Shown: piece after piece, positions 7,542 through 15,243 of the stretch | Layout: every line of letters begins with the position of its first letter | Numbering within the stretch: position 1 is the stretch's first letter | NCBI GenBank assembly: GCA_043822165.1 | Contig: JBDRCA010000017.1 | Span: 1 to 27,980 of the forward strand | Length of the DNA stretch: 27,980 nucleotides | From: SCGC-AAA252-I15 sp043822165 | GTDB taxonomy: Archaea > Altiarchaeota > Altiarchaeia > IMC4 > SCGC-AAA252-I15 | Reading direction: 5' to 3' | Program-made: the position numbers and the translations under genes | The notes under the pieces: generated by a model | Told to the model about the DNA's origin: nothing | The model's database searches: none | What the model saw: the letters and a program-made list of their open reading frames with translations, nothing else

Positions 7542-8171
7542 ATGTACAAGATATCCACGATAGAGGACACGGTTCGAATACCCCCGAAAAGATTCGGGGA
7601 AAACGTTGAAGAAGTAATAGTGTCGGAGTTGGACAATACCATAACCGGCAGAGTAAACAAGGAGATAGGGATAATACTCGCTCCCATAGAAGTCAACGAA
7701 GTCGGCGAAGGAAAAATAATCCTCGGCGACGGCGCAGCATACTACGACACATCCTTCAAAGCACTAACATACATGCCAATGCTCCACGAAGTAGTGGAAG
7801 GCGAAGTAACAGAGATAACGGAATTCGGAGCATTCGTCTCCGTCGGACCTATTGAGGGGCTCATACACGTGAGCCAGTTGACTGAGGACTTTATGAGCTA
7901 CGACGACAAGAACAACATGTTCACGGGGCGTGAAAGCAACAAGAGCCTCAAGGTCGGCGACAAGGTTAGGGCGAGAATCGTGACAGTAAGCCTGAAAGAC
8001 AGGGTCTCGGACTCGAAGATTGGTTTGACTATGAGGCAGCCGTACCTAGGAAAACTTGAGTGGCTCGCCGAAGAAAAAGAAAAGAAGGCCAAGGACGAGA
8101 AAGCCAAGGACGAGAAGGGCAAGGAAAAAGAGCCTAAAGGAAAAGAAAAGAAAAAAGAGGGCAAGAAATGA
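7542..8171 (+). CDS. rpo7: DNA-directed RNA polymerase subunit Rpo7 (E')
   Basis: Rpo7 with Rpo4 forms the polymerase stalk, homologous to eukaryotic Rpb7. The N-terminal tip domain is seen as TIEDTVRIPPKRFGENVEE and the loop GDGAAYYDTSFKALTYMP. An S1/OB domain follows (VVEGEVTEITEFGAFVSVGP and then EGLIHVSQLTEDFM), ending with SKIGLTMRQPYLGKLEWL. The conserved protein ends near residue 178. About 30 extra residues of Lys/Glu repeats (KAKDEKAKDEKGKEKEPKG) are lineage-specific. The stop overlaps the next start (ATGA). Confidence 0.95.
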   Translation: MYKISTIEDTVRIPPKRFGENVEEVIVSELDNTITGRVNKEIGIILAPIEVNEVGEGKIILGDGAAYYDTSFKALTYMPMLHEVVEGEVTEITEFGAFVSVGPIEGLIHVSQLTEDFMSYDDKNNMFTGRESNKSLKVGDKVRARIVTVSLKDRVSDSKIGLTMRQPYLGKLEWLAEEKEKKAKDEKAKDEKGKEKEPKGKEKKKEGKK

Positions 8172-8344
8172 AGGCGTGCAAGACCTGCAAGATGATTGTC
8201 AACGACGACAAATGCCCTAAATGCAACACGCCGACGACACAGTACTGGACGGGATACTTCGGCGTACTGGACCCTGAGAAAAGCGAAATCGCAAAGAGAA
8301 TCGAAATCAAATTAGGCGGACAATACGCCCTGAAAGTTAGATAA
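8168..8344 (+). CDS. spt4: Transcription elongation factor Spt4 (RpoE2)
   Basis: A 58-residue gene not obvious among longer frames. It starts MKACKTCKMIVNDDKCPKCN, giving the C-X2-C-X7-C-X2-C zinc site of archaeal Spt4, then TTQYWTGYFGVLDPEKSEIA and an end IKLGGQYALKVR. Spt4 pairs with Spt5 to promote processivity. Length matches archaeal Spt4 proteins. Its ATG overlaps the rpo7 stop, and its TAA shares a base with the ATG of the next gene. The Rpo7-Spt4 order is conserved in archaea. Confidence 0.95.
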   Translation: MKACKTCKMIVNDDKCPKCNTPTTQYWTGYFGVLDPEKSEIAKRIEIKLGGQYALKVR

Positions 8345-8847
8345 TGGCTCGGGAGGGCACTCTCACACTCACGAAAAAATTAAGGCAGACACTCAAGAAA
8401 CCACTGGGTGTTTTGCGCGCAAGCATACGGGATGTTTCCGCCGGAAACATTGCGTGCGTCGGAGACGTTGTCTCCGAGGACGCGGTCCTCGCAGGCCTTG
8501 AACCCAAAATCATAGTCTACGACGGCAGGACGAAGCGCGTGGAAACCGGCATCCCGGAAGCGGCGGCCGGATACGACGCCCGCGAAATCCGGGTTGAAAA
8601 CCCCGCGGGCTTGCTAACCCGCGAAGCCATGGAAGCCGTCAAAGACGCCTTCCAACACGAAGGCAAGACGAAGATTCACGTGACAGGGGAGGAAGACTTA
8701 CTCACACTTCCCGCAGTCAAATACGCGCCCGAAGGCTGGAGCATAGTGTACGGCCAACCAGACGAGGGTATAGTAGAAGTCAAAGTAAACGAAAAAACGA
8801 AAAACAAAATAGAAAAGATACTAGAGGAGATGAAAAATGGAAGTTAA
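8344..8847 (+). CDS. GTP-dependent dephospho-CoA kinase (DUF359)
   Basis: This matches the DUF359/COG1909 family, the archaeal GTP-dependent dephospho-CoA kinase catalysing the last step of CoA synthesis and unrelated to bacterial CoaE. Typical features are KKPLGVLRASIRD, the segment CVGDVVSEDAVLAGLEPKI, IVYDGRTKR, VENPAGLLTREAMEAV, VTGEEDLLTLPAVKYAPEG and VYGQPDEGIVEVKV. The acidic residues in VGDVV and GEEDLL fit the described nucleotide and metal site. Its 167 residues are normal. The position between spt4 and eS24 is the standard archaeal arrangement. The stop lies 11 bases inside the next gene. Confidence 0.93.
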   Translation: MAREGTLTLTKKLRQTLKKPLGVLRASIRDVSAGNIACVGDVVSEDAVLAGLEPKIIVYDGRTKRVETGIPEAAAGYDAREIRVENPAGLLTREAMEAVKDAFQHEGKTKIHVTGEEDLLTLPAVKYAPEGWSIVYGQPDEGIVEVKVNEKTKNKIEKILEEMKNGS

Positions 8848-9322
8848 CATAATCGACAAGAAAGACAATCCACTGCTCGAGCGAACGGAGGCTGCATTCG
8901 AAGTCTCTTTCGCGGGAGCCACGCCTTCTTTCGCGAAAGTCAGGAAAGAGGTTATCGCAAAACTTAAGTCAAAGGACAAGCTGACCATAATCAGCAGCGT
9001 GCAACAGGGTTTCGGCGAGCACACGGCCCGCGGAAAAGTAAAGGTTTACGCGAACGAGGAAGCCATGAAGGTCGAGCCAGCCCACAAGATAAAGAAGAAC
9101 TTCGAAGTAAAGGAGGAAGCACCAGCAGAAGCCGCACCCGAGCAAGCACCTCCAACAGAAGCCGCTGAAGCACCAGCAGAGGCAGCACCAGATCAAAAAC
9201 CCCTAACAGAAGCCGCTGAAGCACCTGCAGAAGCAGCACCCGCGCAAGCACCTCCACCAGAGGATTCCAAGGAAGAAAAACCCGCGGAAGGGGAGAAGCC
9301 GCAAGAACAAGGTGGTGACTGA
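8837..9322 (+). CDS. rps24e: Small ribosomal subunit protein eS24 with repeat tail
   Basis: Residues 1-90 match eS24: MEVNIIDKKDNPLLERTEA, FAGATPSFAKVRKEV, and TARGKVKVYANEEAMKVEP followed by HKIKKNFE. A GAGG about 10 bases upstream supports ATG 8837. After residue 93 come about 68 residues absent from typical archaeal eS24: three 17-residue Ala/Pro/Glu repeats (EAPAEAAPEQAPPTEAA type) and an acidic end. The tail is probably unstructured. The overlap with the DUF359 gene suggests coupling. Confidence 0.95.
   Translation: MEVNIIDKKDNPLLERTEAAFEVSFAGATPSFAKVRKEVIAKLKSKDKLTIISSVQQGFGEHTARGKVKVYANEEAMKVEPAHKIKKNFEVKEEAPAEAAPEQAPPTEAAEAPAEAAPDQKPLTEAAEAPAEAAPAQAPPPEDSKEEKPAEGEKPQEQGGD
9116..9268 (+). 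repeat. Three 51-base tandem repeats inside rps24e
   Basis: Units at 9116-9166, 9167-9217 and 9218-9268, in frame, each encode a 17-residue Ala/Pro/Glu unit beginning EAPAEAAP. Units one and two are closest; the third diverges at its end. This is an in-frame expansion of the eS24 tail. Confidence 0.85.
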
Positions 9323-9323
9323 A

Positions 9324-9626
9324 ATGGCCAAAGACAGAAAACCAGAGAAGAAACACAATCCAAGCAACAAGTGGACGTTCTACGAAATATCAGGCGACAA
9401 ATTAACGAGAAAGAAACGCTCGTGCCCCAAGTGCGGCGCAGGCGTGTTTCTGGCAGAGCACAAGGATCGTGCGTCCTGCGGCAAGTGCGGTTACACTGAG
9501 TTTGCCAGGGGCGGCGTCAAGGGAGGGGAACCCGCGGTTAAGCCGGCCGGTGAAGTCAATCAGGGAGACGCCGGGAAACCCGAGGATAAGAAGCCCAAAC
9601 AGGATAAGAAACAGGCTAAAGAATAA
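9324..9626 (+). CDS. rps27ae: Small ribosomal subunit protein eS27 (S27ae type)
   Basis: A zinc-ribbon ribosomal protein, equivalent to the archaeal S27ae/eS31 partner without ubiquitin. Seen: NPSNKWTFYEISGDKLTRKK, then CPKCGAGVFLAEHKDRASC and GKCGYTEF, giving C-X2-C-X14-C-X2-C. Start ATG 9324 is just after the eS24 TGA, with GGTGGTGA at 9311-9318 as ribosome-binding site; a GTG at 9312 is in frame but overlaps that site. The roughly 37-residue tail after the zinc ribbon, Gly/Lys/Pro-rich and ending QDKKQAKE, is longer than usual. It is the last gene of the cluster. Confidence 0.93.
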   Translation: MAKDRKPEKKHNPSNKWTFYEISGDKLTRKKRSCPKCGAGVFLAEHKDRASCGKCGYTEFARGGVKGGEPAVKPAGEVNQGDAGKPEDKKPKQDKKQAKE

Positions 9627-9650
9627 TTTTTTTATCCGCTAATATTTTTT
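9627..9650 (+). terminator. Double T-tract terminator after the ribosomal cluster
   Basis: Seven T at 9627-9633 directly after the stop codon, and six T at 9645-9650, no strong hairpin. This fits archaeal T-tract termination. Confidence 0.5.
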
Positions 9651-9653
9651 AAG

Positions 9654-9660
9654 TTATATA
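9654..9660 (+). promoter_or_regulatory. TATA-like box before the DUF429 gene
   Basis: TTATATA is centred about 31 bases before the ATG at 9688, directly after the T-tract terminator. Confidence 0.45.
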
Positions 9661-9687
9661 CTTTCAGGGTGAGTTTTATCTTGTCAT

Positions 9688-10236
9688 ATGAAAGTTTGCG
9701 GGTTGGATTTGGCGGGGTTGCCTAAGAATCCGAGCGGTTTCTGTGTTTTAGTAGATGAGGACGGCGTGAAGACCGTCCGAGTCAAGATTTTGTTTTCTGA
9801 CGACGAGATTGTCCGGGAACTGGATGATGCTTCCCCTGATGTCGTCGCATTGGACGCGCCCGCCACTTTTTCCGGGCACAACAGGGCCTGCGACAGGGAA
9901 CTTGAACAATACGGTGCGCTTCCCGTGACTCTTCCGGGCATGGAGGTGTTGGCGAGAAGAGGTACGAATCTTGCAGGCAGGATTGCGGGAAAACACAAGC
10001 TCGTTGAAGTCTACGCTAAGGCTTCAGCCAAGATTCTCGGAGTATACGCCAAAGACGATTTCGCCTGCCAGAAAAAGCTTCTTAGCCTTGACTTGTCTGG
10101 GGACCCAAACCAGCGGATGCTGACGCGCGATGAATTAGACGCGGTTTTCGCAGCCATGACAGGATACCTCCATCTTATGGGACAGACCAAGGAAGTAGGC
10201 GATGAAGACGGGAGAATAATAATACCTGACGTCTAA
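9688..10236 (+). CDS. DUF429-like predicted RNase H-fold protein
   Basis: A 182-residue protein resembling DUF429/COG2410 predicted nucleases. Seen: MKVCGLDLAGLPKNPSGFCV with the first Asp on strand 1 of an RNase H fold, DVVALDAPATFSGHNRACDR with the second acidic position and the Arg/Asp pair, LPGMEVLARRGTNLAG, and DELDAVFAAMTGYLHL with a C-terminal Asp followed by a helix, ending RIIIPDV. These are the usual conserved positions. No experimentally defined function is known to me. It probably heads an operon with the FAD dehydrogenase (9-base gap), trm56 and mfnF, but no functional link is obvious. Confidence 0.75.
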   Translation: MKVCGLDLAGLPKNPSGFCVLVDEDGVKTVRVKILFSDDEIVRELDDASPDVVALDAPATFSGHNRACDRELEQYGALPVTLPGMEVLARRGTNLAGRIAGKHKLVEVYAKASAKILGVYAKDDFACQKKLLSLDLSGDPNQRMLTRDELDAVFAAMTGYLHLMGQTKEVGDEDGRIIIPDV

Positions 10237-10245
10237 TCTTATAAG

Positions 10246-11592
10246 ATGGTAAAGAAGCACGACGTCGTGATTGTGGGCGCGGGGCCTGCTGGCTTGTTCA
10301 CAGCTCTTGAGCTTGCCGGCAGTAAACTCAAGGTTCTCGTTGTCGAGAAGGGTAAAGACATAAAGTCTCGTCCTCGCGACGAGGTCATGTGCGGCGTCGG
10401 CGGCGCGGGAGGATACTCTGACGGCACCCTTAATCTTTCGCCTTATATCGGAGGCAACCTTGATGAAGTAACAGGAGACGCTGCAAAATCCCGGGAGCTC
10501 GTTGAGCGAGTCGATGAAGTCTTCCTAGGCTTTGGCGCTCCGAAGCGCCGCTATGGGTTGGACAAGGAGAAGGCAGCGGAGCTTGAGAAGAGGTCTGCGG
10601 CGGCTGGAATCACGTTCATAAATATTGTGCAGCAGCATATCGGTTCTGAGAACACTCCAAAGGTTATCGCGAGCTTTGAGAAGCATTTGATGTGTAAAGG
10701 AATCGAGTTTCTGACTGAAACAGAGGTAGCTGATTTAATCGTCGATGACGGCAGATGCAGGGGAGTAGTCCTCGCATGCGGGAGTCGGATTGAAGCAGAA
10801 TGCGTGGTATTGGCGCCTGGCAGAGTGGGCGCGGGCTGGGTGGACGGGCTCATCAAGAAACACGAGATTGATTTTCTCTACGGGCCCATCGACGTCGGCG
10901 TCCGCGTTGAAGTGCCGGCAATCGTGATGGAGGATGTTACATCAGTTAGCAGGGACCCGAAGTTTCACATAAAATCGAGGACTTATGACGACTTCGTCAG
11001 AACATTTTGCACGAACCATAAGGGATTCATCGTAAAGGAGAAATACGACGGATTCATAGGAGTCAACGGCTACGCCCGCCACGACAAGAGAAGCGAGAAC
11101 ACGAATTTCGCGTTTCTGGTTCGGATAAACCTGACGGAGCCCGTTGAAGACACCATAGACTATGGGCAATCCATCGCGCATCTCGCAACAACCATGGGAG
11201 GGGGAAAACCGATAATCCAGCGGGCAGGAGACCTTCGCAGGGGACGGCGCAGCCACCCTGACAGCATAGCGTCAAACCCTGTGCACCCGACGCTAAAGGA
11301 GACGACTCCGGGAGACATCTCCATGGCTTTGCCTGGAAGAATCGTCACAGACATCCTCGAGGGACTTGACGCGCTAGACAAGGTGATACCTGGGGTCGCG
11401 GCGGACTCGACTCTTTTGTACGCCCCCGAGATAAAATACTATGCCCTGCGGATTACAGTTGACGAGCACATGGAATCCAGCATGCCAGGGCTTTTCGCGG
11501 CAGGCGACGGCGTAGGATTATCAAGGGATATCGTGAACGCTTCCGCAACCGGCATCCTAGCAGGCGATGGAGTGGCCGCGAAACTAAAGTGA
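10246..11592 (+). CDS. FAD-dependent dehydrogenase, COG2509-like
   Basis: A 448-residue flavoprotein. An N-terminal Rossmann motif VVIVGAGPAGLFTALELAGS is followed by VLVVEKGKDIKSRPRDEVMC and GVGGAGGYSDGTLNLSP. A C-terminal FAD-binding end reads MPGLFAAGDGVGLSRDIVNA and then SATGILAGDGVA. Central segments such as DVGVRVEVP and GFIVKEKYDGFIGVNGYARH match the uncharacterised COG2509 dehydrogenases, related to the HI0933/geranylgeranyl-reductase superfamily. It is soluble with no membrane segment. Substrate unknown. The stop overlaps the GTG of trm56 (GTGA). Confidence 0.85.
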   Translation: MVKKHDVVIVGAGPAGLFTALELAGSKLKVLVVEKGKDIKSRPRDEVMCGVGGAGGYSDGTLNLSPYIGGNLDEVTGDAAKSRELVERVDEVFLGFGAPKRRYGLDKEKAAELEKRSAAAGITFINIVQQHIGSENTPKVIASFEKHLMCKGIEFLTETEVADLIVDDGRCRGVVLACGSRIEAECVVLAPGRVGAGWVDGLIKKHEIDFLYGPIDVGVRVEVPAIVMEDVTSVSRDPKFHIKSRTYDDFVRTFCTNHKGFIVKEKYDGFIGVNGYARHDKRSENTNFAFLVRINLTEPVEDTIDYGQSIAHLATTMGGGKPIIQRAGDLRRGRRSHPDSIASNPVHPTLKETTPGDISMALPGRIVTDILEGLDALDKVIPGVAADSTLLYAPEIKYYALRITVDEHMESSMPGLFAAGDGVGLSRDIVNASATGILAGDGVAAKLK

Positions 11593-12101
11593 AAGTAAGC
11601 GTGTTAAGGCTAGGCCACAGGTTCGAGCGGGACAAGAGGGTTAGCACGCATCTTGCGTTGACTGCGCGGGCTTTCGGGGCAGACGAGATTTTGTTCGATG
11701 AGCGGGATGTGCGGGTTGCTGAGAGTGTGGCAAGGATTGTCGAGGGGTGGGGCGGGGATTTTTGTGTCGGGTTCGTTGAGGGGTGGAGGAGGACTGTTAC
11801 GCGATTTGATGGGGAAGTGGTACACCTTACCATGTACGGGCTGAGCTTGGACGAGGTTTTGCCTAGACTTAAGGAGTCGGGCAAAGACAAATTGGTTGTG
11901 GTGGGCGGCAGGAAGGTGCCCCCAGACATGTATGATTTAGCCTCCTTTAACGTTGCCGTCGGCCATCAACCGCATTCCGAAATCTCTGCTCTAGCAGTCT
12001 TCTTGGACAGGCTCTTTGAAGGCCAGGACGTGAGCAAAAGATTTGATGGTGGCAAAAAGATTATTCCCCAGGAGCGCGGGAAAAAAGTAGTGGACGAGTA
12101 A
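11589..12101 (+). CDS. trm56: tRNA (cytidine(56)-2'-O)-methyltransferase
   Basis: An archaea-specific SPOUT-class enzyme that 2'-O-methylates C56 in the T-loop using SAM. Diagnostic segments are VLRLGHRFERDKRVSTHLAL and TARAFGADEI at the N-terminus, HLTMYGLSLDEVLP, and the knotted SAM site LVVVGGRKVPPDMYDLASFN, then VAVGHQPHSEISALAVFLDR. Its 170 residues are normal. It starts at GTG 11589 within the FAD gene stop, so it is coupled. The mfnF ATG follows three bases after its stop. Confidence 0.93.
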   Translation: MKVSVLRLGHRFERDKRVSTHLALTARAFGADEILFDERDVRVAESVARIVEGWGGDFCVGFVEGWRRTVTRFDGEVVHLTMYGLSLDEVLPRLKESGKDKLVVVGGRKVPPDMYDLASFNVAVGHQPHSEISALAVFLDRLFEGQDVSKRFDGGKKIIPQERGKKVVDE

Positions 12102-12104
12102 GTC

Positions 12105-13151
12105 ATGGTTTATTCGGCTGGATTAGACATAGGTGGAGTCAACTTCAAAGGCTGCTGCGTTGAATTCAACGGCTGGAACGATTTCACTCAGACGTGCTCC
12201 ACCCATAAGGTGAGCATGCCTTCCTTCTTCGTCACGGAGTTCAGACGTTTCTTATGCGAGGAGGGAAGAGGCATTGATGTTTTGGGCGTTACCAGCACTG
12301 CGGAGCTTACGCCCGTCTTGTTTCCGAGGCTTTCTGACGGGATAACGTCGTTTGCCGGAAAGATTAGTGAACACTTTAGTGGGAGGGTTTTTTGGATGGG
12401 TTTGTCTGGGGAACTCATCGAAAACAATGATGTTATCGCGAAACCTTATGACGTGGCCGCCGCTAACTGGGTCGCCTCAGCCCTCCTGGTGGGAAGGCTC
12501 GTCGAGGGAGACTGCATACTAGTTGACGTGGGCAGCACGACGACTGATGTTATCCCCATCGTGTCCGGGAGACCGGATGCTTCAGGCCGACACGATTACG
12601 AACGCCTTGCATCCTCTGAACTCATCTACACTGGAGCCCTTTATTCAAACGCGAGGCTGGTGGATGAGGTGCTCGTCGACGGGAGGAGGACCAGGACCGC
12701 CAATGAAAGTTTTTCGAGCGTCGCGGACGTTCACCGCATCCTGGGCAACATAAGCGATAAAGAGTACGTGGAGTACTTCGGCGAGCTTTACGGTTACAGG
12801 GACCCGGATCTTGCGTATACTCGGCTTGCCCACCTTGTGTGCGCAGACGACACGTTGCTTGAGAGGGATATCATAGAGGATATTGCACGCCAAATCTATG
12901 ATGTGCAGCTCAATGAGATATCTTCCGCGTTAAAGACGGTGTATGAGAGGAAAAAGGGCGAGTACGGGAAAAAGCCCCCGGTCGTTGTTTCCGGGTTTGG
13001 AGCGAGGTTTCTCGCCGCGAAAGCTGCTGAATGCGCCGGATTCGGGGACGTAGTGTATCTTGAAGACGAATTGGGTGTGGACGCCTCTGTGTCCACTGCA
13101 AGTTACGCGATGGCCTTGTTTGCCGCGCAAGAGGAGGCAACTAGGGCTTAG
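12105..13151 (+). CDS. mfnF: Methanofuran biosynthesis protein MfnF (APMF-Ph synthase-like)
   Basis: This matches the putative H4MPT-linked C1 transfer protein family (TIGR03123), identified in Methanocaldococcus as MfnF, which couples the aminomethylfuran diphosphate unit to gamma-glutamyltyramine. The ASKHA-like fold is visible: AGLDIGGVNFKGC (phosphate 1), GVTSTAELTPVL, YDVAAANWVASALLVGRLVE, and ILVDVGSTTTDVIPI (phosphate 2), with VVVSGFGARFLAAKAAE (adenosine-like site) near residue 300. Its 348 residues are normal. It ends tail-to-tail with the mfn operon on the other strand, sharing four bases. That places three mfn genes together although on opposite strands. Confidence 0.9.
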   Translation: MVYSAGLDIGGVNFKGCCVEFNGWNDFTQTCSTHKVSMPSFFVTEFRRFLCEEGRGIDVLGVTSTAELTPVLFPRLSDGITSFAGKISEHFSGRVFWMGLSGELIENNDVIAKPYDVAAANWVASALLVGRLVEGDCILVDVGSTTTDVIPIVSGRPDASGRHDYERLASSELIYTGALYSNARLVDEVLVDGRRTRTANESFSSVADVHRILGNISDKEYVEYFGELYGYRDPDLAYTRLAHLVCADDTLLERDIIEDIARQIYDVQLNEISSALKTVYERKKGEYGKKPPVVVSGFGARFLAAKAAECAGFGDVVYLEDELGVDASVSTASYAMALFAAQEEATRA

Positions 13152-13861
13152 AGGGATTGCGCTGCCTCCAAGTCTTTTCTACTGAATCTTTCGGAGTGTA
13201 TCGAAGAGCCGAGCAGCACGTGCCGTATCCCTTCCTTGTGCAGTTTTTTCACGTCCTCTAGGTCGCGCACTCCTCCGCCGTAGATTATCTTTTTGTTGCG
13301 CAGTTTTGCCTTGACTTTTTTTATGAGATTCGTGTTCGGGCCGCTTAGAGTGCCTACGCAGGACAAGTCCAAGAGAATCACTTCATAATCCTTAGGGAGT
13401 TTCCCGTCAAGAAGACCCAAGAAATCAGATAGATTCAAGCCAAGTTTATTTAGTAGTGCGCCGTCTTTCACGTCGATGCTTGCAATAAATTCCACACCCT
13501 CCCCTGCCAGCTCATCGAGCAGCTGCGGTGACGACAGGCTCTCGGAACCAAGAACGGGAGTAACATCGTCATGGGGGAATACATCCTCTCTTGATTCAAC
13601 GCCAACATCCAGGAGGACATGTAACTCGACGTCAGCTATGATGCGCTTTATCAAGTCAAGATTGGGTTTTCTTTCGACGATTCCGTCCAAGTCCGCGACG
13701 TAAACGCTTTCGAACCCGAAGTCCATGAAAGCCCTGCAGACTTCAACGGGGTCAGAGGAGTCGCATATCCCACTGGAAAGAGGGAGATACTTTTCCCGGA
13801 TGCCAGATACAGCCCCGACAACAACACCGCCCTTGATGTCCACCACAGGAGTAACTTTCAT
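13148..13861 (-). CDS. HisA-like TIM-barrel protein (COG1411/hisAF-related)
   Basis: A 237-residue TIM barrel related to HisA/HisF. It starts MKVTPVVDIKGGVVVGAVSG, where true HisA has a similar PAIDLKGG. Later strands are VYVADLDGIVERKPNLDLI, VLLDVGVESREDV, FIASIDVKD and VILLDLSCVGTLSGPNT, with the phosphate loop IIYGGGVRDLEDVKKL and HVLLGSSIHSERF. These match the hisAF_rel/COG1411 family of methanogens and H4MPT-using bacteria, not the histidine enzyme; no other his gene is nearby. Its role is undefined, but the one-base spacing to mfnB strongly suggests the methanofuran or a related C1-cofactor pathway. Confidence 0.82.
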   Translation of the reverse strand: MKVTPVVDIKGGVVVGAVSGIREKYLPLSSGICDSSDPVEVCRAFMDFGFESVYVADLDGIVERKPNLDLIKRIIADVELHVLLDVGVESREDVFPHDDVTPVLGSESLSSPQLLDELAGEGVEFIASIDVKDGALLNKLGLNLSDFLGLLDGKLPKDYEVILLDLSCVGTLSGPNTNLIKKVKAKLRNKKIIYGGGVRDLEDVKKLHKEGIRHVLLGSSIHSERFSRKDLEAAQSL

Positions 13862-13862
13862 G

Positions 13863-14579
13863 TTACTTCAAGCATTCAAGCAGCTGAGACTTAAGCGCTC
13901 GGACTTTAGCGGCCTTAATGTGCGAATTCCTATCCTCGCCCTCACAGGCCGCGCCCCTGACCCCGATTATGTCAACCCCGATGTCGCAGAGAGCTGGGAA
14001 ATCCTCCCCTAAAATGGAGCCGCCAAACGCTGCCTTAAGCCCCATCCTGTGGGCACTCAAGACAAAACCTGAGAGCTCGGTTAATCCTGCGTGGTCGAAC
14101 AATCTTTTGCCGTCCTTAATTGCTGTATCTATCATGACGACGTCTGCGCCAGCATTTGAGGCTACGTCAGGCAGCGCCTTAAAGTCTATCGAGCCGATTC
14201 TCCTGTAGTCCGCGTAAGCAGCCAACACCACCGACACGTTAGGATTGAAGTCTTTGACTGACTTGACGACCATCTTTGCGAAGTAATCCGCTTCATCTTC
14301 GGATTTCACTCCGTAGAGCCCGACTTTCACGTAGTCGACTCCGCAGACAGCCGCGCCCAATGCCGCAAGAGACGCGGACCCTGGCAGATTGGGAAAATCC
14401 CCTACCGTGGCGCTGACTTCAATGCCTTCAGGCACAGCCTCCCTTAACTCCCTTATAACCCAGGGAAAATTCGCCCCCAAAGAGCCCTCGGCAGGATTCT
14501 TGACGTCTATTATGTCTGCTCCTCCCGCGACCGCCTCCGCGGCTTCCACGGAGTTCATGGGGCTTATCAAAAGCTTCAT
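13863..14579 (-). CDS. mfnB: (5-formylfuran-3-yl)methyl phosphate synthase MfnB
   Basis: It makes the furan of methanofuran from two glyceraldehyde-3-phosphate molecules (DUF556/COG1891). The N-terminus MKLLISPMNSVEAAEAVAGG and ADIIDVKNPAEGSLGANFPW is the family signature. Counting residues, Asp25, Lys27, Lys85 (DYVKVG) and Lys155 (TAIKDG) fall at the same numbers as the functional residues reported for the Methanocaldococcus enzyme, as I recall. Its 238 residues are normal. Its ATG overlaps the mfnE stop (ATGA). Confidence 0.96.
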   Translation of the reverse strand: MKLLISPMNSVEAAEAVAGGADIIDVKNPAEGSLGANFPWVIRELREAVPEGIEVSATVGDFPNLPGSASLAALGAAVCGVDYVKVGLYGVKSEDEADYFAKMVVKSVKDFNPNVSVVLAAYADYRRIGSIDFKALPDVASNAGADVVMIDTAIKDGKRLFDHAGLTELSGFVLSAHRMGLKAAFGGSILGEDFPALCDIGVDIIGVRGAACEGEDRNSHIKAAKVRALKSQLLECLK

Positions 14580-15238
14580 TTTGGCAGTATCATGGTTCCC
14601 CTAAATTTTTTTGAAGCAGAAAATTCTGCGAGTCTTTCAGGATGCCTCCCGTTTAATATAAAACACGTTAAGTTAAATCTGAGAAGTATTTCAGAAAGCT
14701 TATTGTCAATGCATAATGATTCAAACCCTGAAAGAGTGGATGCGTCCGCCTGCCGTATTAATCGCGCCTCTTGGTGATTCTTAGGGTCCTGGGAGAATAA
14801 TCCGTCAACATCCTTTAAGAGGATTAGCTGACTTAAGCCGATGCAACCTGCAGTGTAAGCTGCCACGGAATCGGAGGTAAAATCCCATGAATTGGAGATA
14901 GCCTCCTCACTTAACGCGAAATCCGACGGCAGGAACACTGAAACACCGCATCCCTTACCTTTGATGCTCTCTAGCTCTGAGGTGACGTGAGATTGCTTTA
15001 TCTTTGACGACAAAACCAGCCCGTTCTGGTCAAGTGCTATAAGCGCCATCCTGTGGGAGACTTCCGCGGGAAGCTTAAAGGTCGAGTCCAGCCTCCTGAC
15101 CTCGTCGGCGAGAGCGCCCCCGCCGGCAACAAGTATTATGTGTCGTTCAGAAGAGATGTCACTGACTTTACCCAATACTGCATCGAGGACGCCTGGTTCC
15201 CGCATGAGGCTGCCACCAACCTTTATCAATAAACTCAT
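14576..15238 (-). CDS. mfnE: [5-(aminomethyl)furan-3-yl]methyl phosphate kinase MfnE
   Basis: An amino-acid-kinase-fold enzyme that phosphorylates the aminomethylfuran phosphate to the diphosphate used by MfnF. Seen: LLIKVGGSLMREP, IILVAGGGALADEVRRLDST, a central SHRMALIALDQNG typical of this subfamily, and FTSDSVAAYTAGCIG with LILLKDVDGLFSQDP. It is short, as for this family. ATG 15238 is preceded by GGTGA five bases upstream; GTG 15247 overlaps the radical SAM stop and adds three residues. Identification rests on family motifs plus its overlap with mfnB. Confidence 0.9.
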   Translation of the reverse strand: MSLLIKVGGSLMREPGVLDAVLGKVSDISSERHIILVAGGGALADEVRRLDSTFKLPAEVSHRMALIALDQNGLVLSSKIKQSHVTSELESIKGKGCGVSVFLPSDFALSEEAISNSWDFTSDSVAAYTAGCIGLSQLILLKDVDGLFSQDPKNHQEARLIRQADASTLSGFESLCIDNKLSEILLRFNLTCFILNGRHPERLAEFSASKKFRGTMILPK

Positions 15239-15243
15239 TTCAT

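Noticed and set aside
9116..9268. CRISPR-like tandem repeats
   Set aside because: Units are contiguous, coding and in frame, with no spacers.
13148..13861. Calling it true HisA
   Set aside because: No histidine genes nearby, and the N-terminal and loop motifs fit COG1411. The mfn context argues otherwise.
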